64,000 nucleotides of DNA, from NCBI GenBank assembly GCA_020632955.1, contig JACKEO010000016.1, positions 1 to 64,000 on the forward strand, written 5' to 3'. The position numbers and the translations under genes were made by a program. The notes under the pieces were generated by a model. The model saw only the letters and a program-made list of their open reading frames with translations. It made no database searches and had not been told where the DNA came from. The stretch is from Alphaproteobacteria bacterium. GTDB taxonomy: Bacteria; Myxococcota_A; UBA796; GCA-2862545. Below, in pieces: positions 41,481-52,089 of this stretch; positions within the stretch are counted from its first letter, which is position 1, and each line of letters begins with the position of its first letter.

Positions 41481-44400
41481 GACCGCCGCCCGCGAGCACC
41501 TCCAGGGCCACCGCGACGCCGCCCAGGGCCTGCCGGGCACGGGCGAGGTGGTCGTCGCCGGCCCCGTCGCGCGCCAGGGCCACGTGGGCGGCCGCCTGCT
41601 CGAGGCGCTGACCCTGGGCTGCGGCCGCCTCCACCGCGCGCTCGAGCTGCCGGCGACCCTGCGCGGTCCTCCCGCGGGCGAGGGCGAGCTGGCCGGTGAT
41701 CCGCTGCAGCGCGGGGCGGCCGAGGGGGAAGGTGCGCGCGTAGCCGCCCAGCGCCTTGTGCACGGCGCGTGCGGCGCCGATCGAGGACGCGTCCTGGCGG
41801 GCCGACGCGCAGGCGGCGTCGGCGAGGATCGTGAGCTGGGGCAGCAGGTAGACGAGGGTGGGGGGCACCTGCGCGAGCGCGGCGAGGCCGTCGGCGAGGG
41901 CGGCGGCGCGGGCAGGCTCGTCGTCGTCGAGCTGGGCGATCCAGGCCCGCACCGTGGCGTCGTTGAGCGCGTGCTCGGCGTTGGTGGGGTCGTCGTGGGC
42001 CGCCACCTCGGCCTGCTGGGCGCGGGCCGTCGCCACGTCTCCCTGGAGTCCTGCCAGCCAGGCCAGCACGACGTGGCCATGGGAGAGCACGTAGGCGTTG
42101 CGCTGGGCGCGCCCGTAGGCGAGCCGGGCCTCGAGGTGGGGCCGGGCGGCGTCGAGGTCGCCCTGCGCGAGGCAGGCGTACATGTGGAGCGAACGCACCT
42201 CCGCGGCGCCGTGGGCGTGCCCGAGGGTCTCGAAGGCGCCGAGGCCGCGGTCGTAGGCCTCACGCGCCTCCGCGAGGCGACCGTCGCCGTAGCGGTACAT
42301 CCCCCGCACCTCGCCGATCCACCCCAGCGCCGACCGGTCGGTGAGCTCGTGCTCGGCGCGGTCCGCCCGCTGGTCGTAGTCGCGGGCCACGCCGCCCAGG
42401 CCCACGAGCTGGGCCAGCAGGGTGGCACCGGCCTCGATGCGGCCCAGCTGGGGCGTGAGGCCGTGAGGCTCGAGGGCGTCCAGGCCGAGCAGCAGGCTCT
42501 CCACGAAGCCCAGGTTGTCCTTGAGCACGTAGGAGACCTGCCCGATGCGCTCGGTGGTCATGCCCAGCAGCTCCCGCCGCTCGGGGGTGAGGTCGGGGCG
42601 CCCGCCGCCGCGCGCCAGACCCCAGCGACGCAGCGCGAGGCGGACGAGGACCCGGAGGAGGCCGAGGGCGCGGGGGAGCAGGCCGGTGGGCACGGGCACG
42701 CCCATCCCGCCCAGCGCCCGCCGGAGGTGGTCGCGCGCCTCGGGGAAGCGTCCCACGCCGTACATGGCCTCGCCGAGCAGGCGATGCAGCTCGGTGAGGA
42801 CCTCGAAGTCGACGTGGGCCCGTCCGTCCTCCACCAGCTCCAGGCAGGCGCCGGCCAGGGTGGCCACCTCGTGCGGGGACCCGAGCTCGTGGGCCGCCCG
42901 TGCCGCCCGGACCAGCCACGCCGCCTGCGCCTCGGTGTCGCCGGCCAGACCGTGGTGGTGGGCGATCAGGGCCTCGCAGGGCACCCGCTCGGTCTGCTGG
43001 AGCCGCTCCAGCCAGGCGGCCACGGCGCGGTGCAGCAGCCGTCGTCGGTCCAGGGGGAGCATCCCGTACGCGATGTCGCGCGTGAGCGCGTGCTTGAAGG
43101 CGTAGGTCAGGTCGGGATCGGCGTGCTCGACGGAGGTCAGGTCGACGCGGGCGAGCTCGTCGAGCACCTCGGGGAGCTCGTCGCGGTCGCGGTCGACCGG
43201 ATGGACCTCCTCGATGGCGCGGTAGGCGAAGCTGCGCCCGATGACGCTGGCCACCTTCAGCGTGAGCTGGTGGCGGGCGGGCAGGCGGTCGATCCGGCTC
43301 GCGACCACGGCCTCCACGGTGGCGGGGATGGCCAGGGCGTCGGTGTCGCGCACCTCGTCCGCGAGCACGGCGCGATCGCCCTCCACGTGGAGCACGCCCG
43401 CGTCGCGCAGGGCGAGGGCGATCTCGGAGGCGAAGAAGGGATTGCCCTGCGCGCGCTCCGCCACCACGTCCAGCAGCAGGGCCGGCACCTGACGCACGCC
43501 CAGCGTGTCGGCCAGCAGGTCGGCCACGGCGGCCGGAGGCAGGCCCCGCAGCACGAGGTGGTCGACGCCCAGGCGCTCGAGCGCGTCGCGGGCCGTCGCG
43601 CCCTCGCGGTCCAGCGGACGGGAGGTGAGCAGCAGGCCCAGGGCGGACACCTGGGCCGCCACGGCTTCCAGCACCGACCAGCTTGCGGCGTCCATCCAGT
43701 GCACGTCCTCGATCACCACCAGCACGGGCCGATCGTCGTGGGCCGCGCGCAGGAGGCCGGCCAGCAGGCGGGCGAGGTTCTGGGTGCGGACCTCGCCCGC
43801 CATGCCCGCCGTCAGCTCGTTGTCGGGCAGGTCGAGCAGGCCGAGGCCGTGCAGCAGGGGCAGGCGGTCCACGAGCTCGGGCGTGGCGGCGAGCCGCGCG
43901 GAGAGCACCTCGGGCGTGGCCACGCGGCCTTCGCCGACCAGCGTCGCGAGGAGCTGGCGGGCCAGGGGACGGAGGGCCTGTCCGGCCGAGGCGCGCTCTC
44001 CGGGGTCGTTGGCGCTCGAGAGCACCGCGAGGCCGCGGCTCCGCGCGACGCCCAGCACGTCCGCGAGCAGGCGGGACTTGCCGATGCCGGCCTCGCCCTC
44101 GAGGACCCAGCGCACCGCACCACCACCCTCGAGGCGCCCCAGCGAGATCACGAGGGCATCGCGCTCCTCGGCGCGGCCCACGAGGCTGCCTGCCCGCGCG
44201 CCGGGCTCCACGAGGTCGGCCCGCGCCGCGGGCGCGCCCACGCGGTGCACGGTCACCCCGGCCTGCTGGCCCTTCAGCGTGCGCGGGGGGAGACGCTCGA
44301 GCACCACGGCGCCTGCCGCGCCCCGGGCCGTGGCCTCGTCACAGAGCACCTCGGCGTCGGCCGCCGCAGCGAGGCGCGCGGCGAGGTTCACGGGGTCGCC

Positions 44401-45504
44401 GATCACGGTGTAGTCGCGACGTTCGGGGGTGCCGACCGGCCCGCAGAACGCCCGCCCGGACGCCACGCCCACACGGCAGTGCACCCCGAGGGTCGACAGG
44501 TCGTCGAAGGCCTGGCGCGCGGCGAGCAGCGCCCGACGGGCCGAGTCCTCGTGCACGGAGCCGGGTGTGCCGAAGAAGGCGATGGCGGTGGCGCCCTTGT
44601 CGTCCACCAGCAGCCCACGGAACCAGGCACCGCGGGCGCGGAAGATGGGCCCGAGCGCGTCCACCACCGCTGCGGCGCGGGCGAGCTGGGCCGTCGCGTC
44701 GGCGGGCCAGTCCGCCAGGGCGACGAACACCGAGGTGGTCTGGCGCAGCTCCCCGAGCCAGGCGTCGTGGCCGGCGGCGAGGCGCTCGCGCGCGGGGAGG
44801 GGCACGAAGGCGCGGAGCAGCTCGGGGGGCAGGGCGGGCGCGGACTCCGGTCCCGGGGCGAGCTCGTCGGACCAGGTGCGGGCCGGAGGGCTCGGCCAGC
44901 CGGTGCCGTCGGGGTCGGTGCGCCCGGGCAGCAGCTGGACGACCTGGGCCCAGGCCCCGGGGTCGACGCAGATCTGGCCGGCCCGCGTGCGGTCGAGTGC
45001 TGTGCCTGCCGCGGCCACGGGGGGGCCTGCGAGCGCTACCAGCCAGTCCCCCGAGGCCTCCGGCGTGAGCAGCAGGCGGGCCTCGCCCGCGGCGATGCCG
45101 GCGTGCAGCGACAGGCCCTGGTCGTTGCTCGCCTCCACGGCCGTGAGCGCGTGGTGGGCGGCGACGATGGCCGCGTCGATCGCCTCGGCCAGCTGGTCGG
45201 CGGGGGCGGGCCAGCGCACGATGACCGCGTCGCCCGCGAAGGTGACCGCGTCGCCCCCGCTCGCCGACACCACGCCCAGCAGGGCGGCGAAGGCCTGGTC
45301 CAGCGCGCGCACGAGCCGATCGGCGCCGTCGGGACCCGCCGAGGCCAGGCGGGCCGCGAGGCGGGAGAAGCCCGACAGGTCCAGGATGGCCACCGCACCC
45401 CACACCGAGGCCGCGGTGGGCGCCCGGTCGGTCGTGGCCAGGTCCGCGAGGCGGCGCCGCACCACCCCCGGGACGAAGGGCAGCTCCGGCGCCGTGAGGC
45501 TCAC
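41446..45504 (-). CDS. Class III nucleotide cyclase (two domains) - AAA ATPase - TPR regulator
   Basis: The gene encodes 1352 residues. The first cyclase domain (about 35-210) keeps both metal aspartates (AILDLSGF, Asp42; GGDAVTFAGD near 84-92). The second (about 255-410) reads VFVALADW, then YTVIGDPVNLAARL, and has lost the first aspartate. The two could pair as one active and one supporting half. A STAND/AAA region follows with Walker A GEAGIGKSR near 473 and Walker B VVIEDVHWMD near 596. The C-terminal ~550 residues are TPR-like helical repeats. This architecture belongs to signal-responsive cyclases and Ser/Thr-like MalT relatives common in myxobacteria and actinobacteria. The GTG at 45504 overlaps the stop of the upstream SRPBCC-like gene (GTGA). 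Confidence 0.85.
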   Translation of the reverse strand: MSLTAPELPFVPGVVRRRLADLATTDRAPTAASVWGAVAILDLSGFSRLAARLASAGPDGADRLVRALDQAFAALLGVVSASGGDAVTFAGDAVIVRWPAPADQLAEAIDAAIVAAHHALTAVEASNDQGLSLHAGIAAGEARLLLTPEASGDWLVALAGPPVAAAGTALDRTRAGQICVDPGAWAQVVQLLPGRTDPDGTGWPSPPARTWSDELAPGPESAPALPPELLRAFVPLPARERLAAGHDAWLGELRQTTSVFVALADWPADATAQLARAAAVVDALGPIFRARGAWFRGLLVDDKGATAIAFFGTPGSVHEDSARRALLAARQAFDDLSTLGVHCRVGVASGRAFCGPVGTPERRDYTVIGDPVNLAARLAAAADAEVLCDEATARGAAGAVVLERLPPRTLKGQQAGVTVHRVGAPAARADLVEPGARAGSLVGRAEERDALVISLGRLEGGGAVRWVLEGEAGIGKSRLLADVLGVARSRGLAVLSSANDPGERASAGQALRPLARQLLATLVGEGRVATPEVLSARLAATPELVDRLPLLHGLGLLDLPDNELTAGMAGEVRTQNLARLLAGLLRAAHDDRPVLVVIEDVHWMDAASWSVLEAVAAQVSALGLLLTSRPLDREGATARDALERLGVDHLVLRGLPPAAVADLLADTLGVRQVPALLLDVVAERAQGNPFFASEIALALRDAGVLHVEGDRAVLADEVRDTDALAIPATVEAVVASRIDRLPARHQLTLKVASVIGRSFAYRAIEEVHPVDRDRDELPEVLDELARVDLTSVEHADPDLTYAFKHALTRDIAYGMLPLDRRRLLHRAVAAWLERLQQTERVPCEALIAHHHGLAGDTEAQAAWLVRAARAAHELGSPHEVATLAGACLELVEDGRAHVDFEVLTELHRLLGEAMYGVGRFPEARDHLRRALGGMGVPVPTGLLPRALGLLRVLVRLALRRWGLARGGGRPDLTPERRELLGMTTERIGQVSYVLKDNLGFVESLLLGLDALEPHGLTPQLGRIEAGATLLAQLVGLGGVARDYDQRADRAEHELTDRSALGWIGEVRGMYRYGDGRLAEAREAYDRGLGAFETLGHAHGAAEVRSLHMYACLAQGDLDAARPHLEARLAYGRAQRNAYVLSHGHVVLAWLAGLQGDVATARAQQAEVAAHDDPTNAEHALNDATVRAWIAQLDDDEPARAAALADGLAALAQVPPTLVYLLPQLTILADAACASARQDASSIGAARAVHKALGGYARTFPLGRPALQRITGQLALARGRTAQGRRQLERAVEAAAAQGQRLEQAAAHVALARDGAGDDHLARARQALGGVAVALEVLAGGGPTGPGGPSSRP

Positions 45505-46034
45505 GCCGCGCCCGCCCGCCGGCCGTGGGACTGGTGGTAGGCGTCGACGAGCGCCGCGAGGGACGTGTCGAAGAGCCACTGGAAGGCGGGCTGGATGAGC
45601 GGCGCCGCGGGGGCGAGCCACCAGGGGTAGAGCACGCCGATCCGCCAGACGAAGTGGGTGCGGCCGTCGCGGGGGATGGCCTCGCAGAGCTCCACGAGCT
45701 GCTCGGCCATCGGCCAGGTGCAGCCCATCCCGCTCACCACCACGCGGCTCCCGGGGCCCGTGGCCACCGTGTGCAGGCGCAGGGTCATGAAGACGAAGCA
45801 CTCGTCGAGACGCGCGTCGGGCAGCACGTCGGGTGGCGTGGACCAGATCATGCCGAGGAAACCCGGGATGCCGGACTTCAGCGAGCCGTTCCAGAGGGTC
45901 TCGAGCACCTCGTCGGGCGGGCCGTCCACGTCGGCCACCATCTCGAAGACGTGGTCGGCGCGCTCGAGCAGGCGCTCGTCGCTCGGCAGGTACCGGCACC
46001 ACACCGGCCAGTGCCACCTGGGTGCGCTGGGCAT
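45501..46034 (-). CDS. SRPBCC-like (START/Bet v1 fold) protein
   Basis: The gene encodes 177 residues from the ATG at 46034, with GAGGGGGA upstream. No signal peptide is present. The order of strands (DHVFEMVADVDGPPDEVLETLWNG ... RVVVSGMGCTWPMAEQLVELCEA ... THFVWRIGVLYP ... QWLFDTSLAALVDAYHQ) and the long C-terminal helix fit the SRPBCC fold, which binds hydrophobic ligands. It is translationally coupled to the cyclase regulator, so it may present a ligand to it or share its signal. The family call is from fold pattern only. Confidence 0.6.
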   Translation of the reverse strand: MPSAPRWHWPVWCRYLPSDERLLERADHVFEMVADVDGPPDEVLETLWNGSLKSGIPGFLGMIWSTPPDVLPDARLDECFVFMTLRLHTVATGPGSRVVVSGMGCTWPMAEQLVELCEAIPRDGRTHFVWRIGVLYPWWLAPAAPLIQPAFQWLFDTSLAALVDAYHQSHGRRAGAA

Positions 46035-46139
46035 GGACGATCCCCCTCGGTGCCGCGGGCGAGCGGAGGCTAGCACGGAGGCGGGGCGCGGGGGATGCTC
46101 CGGCCCGGCCGGGTGCGGTACGGTGCGGCGGGAGGTGCG

Positions 46140-46766
46140 ATGGCGCAGGGTGTCGTGAGCTTCCGGCCCGCCCGGGCCGAGGACGTGGACGCCGTGGTGC
46201 CGATGATCGACGCCTCGGGGCCGCAGGCCTTCGCCTGGGTCTTCCAGACGGGGCCCTCGTGGGGGGCCTCCGACTTCCTGCGGGCGGTCTTCCCCACCGG
46301 GCAGGGCCAGTGGGGGTTCCAGCACCACCTGGTGGGCGAGCGCGACGGCGAGGTGGTGGCGGCGGGTGCGGCCTACACGGGCGCCGAGGCTGCCGGCTTC
46401 CTGCTCACCAGCGTGCGCCAGTTCCTCACGGTGTGCGGGCCGCTCGCGACCCCGGGGGTGGCGGCGCGGGGGCTCTGCCTGGAGCGCATCCTGCCACCGC
46501 CCGGGCGCGAGGTGCTCTACCTGTGCCACCTCGGCGTGGTGCCCGAGGCGCGGTCCCAGGGCATCGGTTGGCAGCTCGTGGACGCGCTCGTCGCCTGGCG
46601 CGGACCGGAGCGGGTGCTCGAGCTGGACGTGGCGCTGGACAACCCGCGGGCGGAGGCGCTCTACCGGCGCCTGGGCTTCACGCAGGTGTGGGACAGGCAG
46701 AGCACGCTGCGGAACCGGTGGGCCGACGTGCCGGGGCACCGCCGCATGCGGCGCGACCCTGCGTGA
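46140..46766 (+). CDS. GNAT-family acetyltransferase
   Basis: The gene encodes 208 residues from the ATG at 46140, with GGAGG at 46131-46135. The N-terminus FRPARAEDVDAVVPMID is the usual GNAT start. The acetyl-CoA-binding motif A is LGVVPEARSQGIGWQLV near 142, and motif B is DNPRAEALYRRLGF near 168. It transfers acetyl from acetyl-CoA to an amine on a small molecule or protein. The substrate is unknown. It is divergent from the SRPBCC-like gene, starts about 105 bp apart. Confidence 0.85.
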   Translation: MAQGVVSFRPARAEDVDAVVPMIDASGPQAFAWVFQTGPSWGASDFLRAVFPTGQGQWGFQHHLVGERDGEVVAAGAAYTGAEAAGFLLTSVRQFLTVCGPLATPGVAARGLCLERILPPPGREVLYLCHLGVVPEARSQGIGWQLVDALVAWRGPERVLELDVALDNPRAEALYRRLGFTQVWDRQSTLRNRWADVPGHRRMRRDPA

Positions 46767-46807
46767 CGGTGCGTGAGTCTACGTGAGCCTGCGGAGGAAG
46801 GTCGGGA

Positions 46808-47524
46808 TCAGGCGGTGACCGCCTCGGCCTGCGAGCGCAGGAACAGCCACCGTCCGCAGCCGTCGCAGGTGACGAGGCGGCCCTGCTTCAGGTCGTTCCG
46901 CAGCTGGTAGGGCACGACGTGGCGGCAGGCGGTGCACGCGTCGCCCTCGAGCACGGCGAGGGCCGTGCCGCCTCGCTGCGTGTGCAGGCCGGTGTAGGTG
47001 CCCTGCACCTCCCGAGGCAGCGCACGCACGCGGCTGCCACGGTCCACCTCGAGGCGCGCCTGCTCGTCGGCGAGCCGGGTGTGCTGGGCGTCGAGCCCCG
47101 GGCCGTCGGCCGCGCGCCGGGCCTCGGCCTCCGCGAGGGCCGCCTGGGCGGCGGTGCGCTCCGCGCCCACCTCGTCGCGGGCCTCCATGTCCTCCAGCGC
47201 GGCGGTCTCGTGCTCGTCGAGGAGCGCGTCGCAGCGGGCGATCTGGCGCTCGGCGGCCTCGGCGCTCCCGAAGCCCTGCGCGAGCGCGGAGCGCGCCTGG
47301 TCCCTGAGCGCCTCGAGCCGGCGGATCTCGTCGGTGTGCTTGCGCTCGTCGGCGCGCAGCTCGGCGAGGCGGGCCTCGGCGGCGGCGAGGCGGGCCTGGG
47401 CCTCGGTGCAGGCGGCGTCGAGGGCGGCCTGCTTGCGGGCCACGTGGCGGAGCTGGTCCTTGAGGGTGGCCAGGCGGTCGTCGAGGGTGGCCAGGGGGAG
47501 CAGGCTCGCCAGGTAGGGGTCCAC
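46808..47524 (-). CDS. Coiled-coil zinc-ribbon protein (CT398/CdsZ-like)
   Basis: The gene encodes 238 residues from the GTG at 47524, with GGAGG four bases upstream. Residues 10-170 form a long antiparallel coiled-coil. The C-terminus is a zinc ribbon with C-T-A-C and C-D-G-C pairs about 24 residues apart. This is the 'zf-RING_7' arrangement of Chlamydia CT398 and many uncharacterised bacterial proteins, proposed to bind nucleic acid or act as adaptors. It is divergent from the tRNA gene that follows at 47620. Confidence 0.8.
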   Translation of the reverse strand: MDPYLASLLPLATLDDRLATLKDQLRHVARKQAALDAACTEAQARLAAAEARLAELRADERKHTDEIRRLEALRDQARSALAQGFGSAEAAERQIARCDALLDEHETAALEDMEARDEVGAERTAAQAALAEAEARRAADGPGLDAQHTRLADEQARLEVDRGSRVRALPREVQGTYTGLHTQRGGTALAVLEGDACTACRHVVPYQLRNDLKQGRLVTCDGCGRWLFLRSQAEAVTA

Positions 47525-47619
47525 GCGGCCTCCGTGCCGAGGGTGTCCCCCCAGTGTGACACGCGCGGGCCGGAGCGGGAAGGGACGCGGGGCGGGGGAG
47601 GCATTAGGGGCGAGGGGTC

Positions 47620-47693
47620 GGGCCCATAGCTCAGTTGGTCAGAGCACGCGGCTCATACCCGCAGGGTCCCAGGTTCGAGTCCTGGTGGGCCCA
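47620..47693 (+). tRNA. tRNA with CAU anticodon (elongator Met, possibly Ile2)
   Basis: A full cloverleaf: acceptor GGGCCCA/TGGGCCC, D-arm GCTCAGTTGGTCAGAGC, anticodon loop CTCATAC (CAT) with a GCGG/CCGC stem, T-arm CCAGG-TTCGAGT-CCTGG. CCA is not encoded. The G1-C72 pair rules out an initiator tRNA. CAT could be elongator methionine or, if modified to lysidine, isoleucine AUA. The body resembles both. Confidence 0.92.
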
Positions 47694-47743
47694 GACGCCT
47701 CTTGCCGGGTTCGGGTGAGCGTCGGTGGTGGGGCTTCGCGCGG

Positions 47744-48062
47744 CGGGCTGATGCTTGGACGTCTCTCCGTCGGGCTCGCTTCGCTCACACGCCCTCCTAC
47801 GAGACGCCCTGCGCCGCCCGCCGCGCGAAGCCGCGCACCGCGACGGTCCCCGATCCGGCCGGGGCGACCGGGTCCGCCAGGCGTCGAAGGGATGGCTTGG
47901 GGCGGGCTGATGCTTGGACGTCTCTCCGTCGGGCTCTGCTTCGCTCACACGCCCTCCTACGAGACGCCCTGCGCCGCCCGCCGCGCGAAGCCGTGCACCG
48001 CGACGGTCCCCGATCCGGCCGGGCGACCGGGTCCGCCAGCGTCGAAGGGGCTGGCTTGGGGG
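47744..48062. repeat. Diverged 159-bp tandem duplication after the tRNA
   Basis: The segment beginning CGGGCTGATGCTTGGACGTC at 47744 recurs at 47903 with a period of 159 bp. A third, short match (CGGGCTGAAG) starts at 48068. The copies differ by a handful of substitutions and single-base indels. No convincing gene runs through it. It makes up most of the 420 bp between the tRNA and the damaged membrane-protein gene. Confidence 0.85.
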
Positions 48063-48115
48063 GCGGCGGGCTGAAGACGGTCGCGCAGGGGAGACTCCCA
48101 CCAAGCGACCAGGTG

Positions 48116-48599
48116 GGCAGATGTCGCCGTGGAAGCCGAGGCCGTCGAGGGCAGGGGCGGCGCGGCTTCGCGCTGGGCGAGGTCGGCGAGGACGAGGTCG
48201 AGGACCGGGAGGGCGAGGAGGGGGGAGGAAGGGGACGAGGCGGCGGAGGCGCGGCTGGGCGCGGGTGGCGTCGGCGTCGAATGCCAGGGTGGTGGCGGTG
48301 GCGAGCAGGGCTGTCGTGGCCAGGGCGAGGAGGACGGCGAAGGCGACGAGCGCGAGCGTGGGCGGGCGGGACGCCGAGCGGGTCCCAATGGCGACGGGAG
48401 GAGGGAGCTGCGGCCCCCGGCGCCGCCCAGCAGCGCGAGCAGTCCGCCGGGGAGCAGCGCCAGCGCAGCGCCGCGGGCCGGCGCGAGGGCGGCACATCGC
48501 GGGCGTGAGGAGCGTGAGGCCCAGCGTGAGGACCGTGAGGAGGAGGTGGGCACCCGCGAGGACGCGCACGGCGAGCTCTGGCGCGCCGAGGGTGGACAT
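48116..48599 (-). pseudogene. Four-helix membrane protein gene with frame breaks
   Basis: The ATG at 48599 opens MSTLGAPELAVRVLAGAHLLLTVLTLG (first helix). The next helices are in alternating frames: ALALLPGGLLALLGGAG near 48430, PTLALVAFAVLLALATTALLATATTLAFDAD near 48310 and LLALPVLDLVLADLAQREAA near 48190. The last codons read GLGFHGDI. At least three small indels are needed. Layout and ending resemble the gene just upstream (ending MNLDI), suggesting paralogs. I do not recognise the family. The end is approximate. Confidence 0.45.
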
Positions 48600-48623
48600 G
48601 GCGTGCCTCGGGAGGGGGGAGGG

Positions 48624-49089
48624 TCAGATGTCGAGGTTCATGCTGCTCGAACTCCAGCTGGAGCTCGCCCAGCTGGGGCGCGAGCAGGCCGGCGAGGGTG
48701 GAGGCGGCGCCCACGGCGAGGAGGGCCGACGCGAGGACCAGGGGGGCGAGGAGGCGGAGTCGCTGCGGGCGGGGCATCGCGGCGCGTCGCGGACGACGCA
48801 CGGTCTGGGCGAGGACGCCGAGGATGGCGAGCTGGGCGGCCGTGGCCCAGCCGAGGAGGGGCGTGGAGAGGGCGAGGAGGTCCTCGGGGGACGCGAGGAG
48901 GGGTGCCGCCAGGCCTGCCAGCGCGAGCGCCACGGCGGCCGCGAGGAGCGGCAGGGACCACGCGGAGGGGGAGGAGGGCTCCTGGACCGCCTCGTCCCGG
49001 GCGGCGGGCCACAGGAACCACGCGCCAGCGGCCAGCAGGGGAATCGGAGCGATCAGGACGGCGAGGGCGAGGTAGCCGACGGGCTGCAT
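48624..49089 (-). CDS. Small four-helix membrane protein, probable 3' frameshift
   Basis: From the ATG at 49089 the frame gives four hydrophobic helices (LALAVLIAPIPLLAAGAWFLW; LPLLAAAVALALAGLAAPLL; ATAAQLAILGVLAQTV; LLAPLVLASALLAVGAASTLAGLL). Near 48660 the native frame seems to be lost. A sensible end, SSSMNLDI with stop at 48624, lies in another frame. It resembles the next gene downstream in helix number and ending, so the two may form a small membrane complex. No catalytic motif is seen. Confidence 0.5.
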
Positions 49090-49206
49090 GGAGGACTCCG
49101 GGCTGGGTGGGTCTCCTTCACCCCTGTGTGTGCAGATCCTGCGCAGGCCGCGTGGCGAAGCAGCGGAAGGGCGAGGGCCCGGCGAGGGACGGACGCCGCC
49201 GACCCG

Positions 49207-49983
49207 TCACCTGCCGAGGAGCGGCCTGTACTCGGGCGGCAGCACCGCGCGCAGCCGGGGCGCGGCCACCAGCTCGTGCAGCGGAGGCGCGAGGTCGTCG
49301 ACCGCAGTCGCGGGAGGCGGGGGCGCGTGCTCGACCTCTGCGATCGCGGTGGCGAGGGCGAGCAGCTCCGGGTGGACGCGGGGCGCGTCGATCTCGGCGT
49401 GCCGGAGGGGGCGGACCGGATCGCGCACCGGACCTGCCAGTGCCGGCACGGCGGCGTCGCCGAGACGGCGGGCGGTCGCGCCCGCGAGGCCGATGCCGGC
49501 GAGCCCGAGGCCCACGACCACCAGCGGGGGCAGACCCGACAGGAAGGCCACCATCACCATCAGGCCCACCACGGCCAGCGAGCCCAGGGCTGTCGCGGTC
49601 ACCACGCCCGCGCGCACCAGGGAGGCCCGGGCGGAGGGGACGAGGGCGGTGCTCGGTGTGCCCGCCTCGGGTCGTGCCGTGGCCACGGCATCGTGCAGCG
49701 CCGCGCGGGCCAGGAGCCGCAGGCGGTCGGCGTCCGCGTCGGGACGCGCGCCCCACAGGCGCACGCGCACCCGCGGCTGCCCGCCCCGGTCGAGTGCGAG
49801 CACCCAGGTGTCGACGTCGCACACGAGGACCACGTCCTGGCGGCGGGGGCCGGTGGGCACCGCTGCCACGTGCACCACGAGCGCCGTGCCGTCCGACGAC
49901 CACGCGCTCCCCACCTCGCGCAGCGCCCGCCCGGCGAGCTCACGCAGCACGCGCAGGTTCGGGCTGGAGGCGGAGGAGGTCAT
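49207..49983 (-). CDS. Membrane protein of unknown function
   Basis: The gene encodes 258 residues from the ATG at 49983. The N-terminal ~105 residues look like a small alpha/beta cytoplasmic domain. Two adjacent transmembrane helices follow (about 125-165: GVVTATALGSLAVVGLMVMVAFLSG; LVVVGLGLAGIGLAG), then a soluble C-terminal tail. No known motif. It lies 136 bp downstream of rpoD in the same orientation. The 117 bp between it and the next membrane protein (49090-49206) hold nothing evident. Confidence 0.6.
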   Translation of the reverse strand: MTSSASSPNLRVLRELAGRALREVGSAWSSDGTALVVHVAAVPTGPRRQDVVLVCDVDTWVLALDRGGQPRVRVRLWGARPDADADRLRLLARAALHDAVATARPEAGTPSTALVPSARASLVRAGVVTATALGSLAVVGLMVMVAFLSGLPPLVVVGLGLAGIGLAGATARRLGDAAVPALAGPVRDPVRPLRHAEIDAPRVHPELLALATAIAEVEHAPPPPATAVDDLAPPLHELVAAPRLRAVLPPEYRPLLGR

Positions 49984-50119
49984 GAGACCGTGTCACCCGG
50001 CGGGGCTGGGTGCGGTGGAGGCGAGGAGCGGCGCGAGCACCGGAGGGAGCGTGCCGTGCGCACGTGACCGAGGAGCGCAGGGCAGCGACGAAGCATCGAC
50101 CGTGCCCAGCCCCGCCGGA

Positions 50120-51826
<1,707 letters not shown>

Positions 51827-52089
51827 CGAGACGTCGACTCCTCGTTGAGGATCATGAGGCGCACCCGGCCGGCGGACGTCGCGTGGGAGTCGTCGAGAGC
51901 TTGGCTTCGAACAGGACGATCACCTTGAGTGCGACATCGTGGCCCGCGGACTGCGCGACGCGGCCCGTGCGGTGGTGCCAGGCTTGGCAAGACCTGGACA
52001 ACTCGGCGGTAACAGGACGTCACGCTGCGGGCCACCGCAGAGCGTGCGGGAAGGGCCGGGGCAAGGCGGTCCTCGGGCAGCGGGAGGGC

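Noticed and set aside
41548..45540. A 1330-codon plus-strand frame opposite the cyclase regulator
   Set aside because: Low-complexity Gly/Arg/His/Gln composition and no motif, while the minus strand has cyclase, Walker and TPR features.
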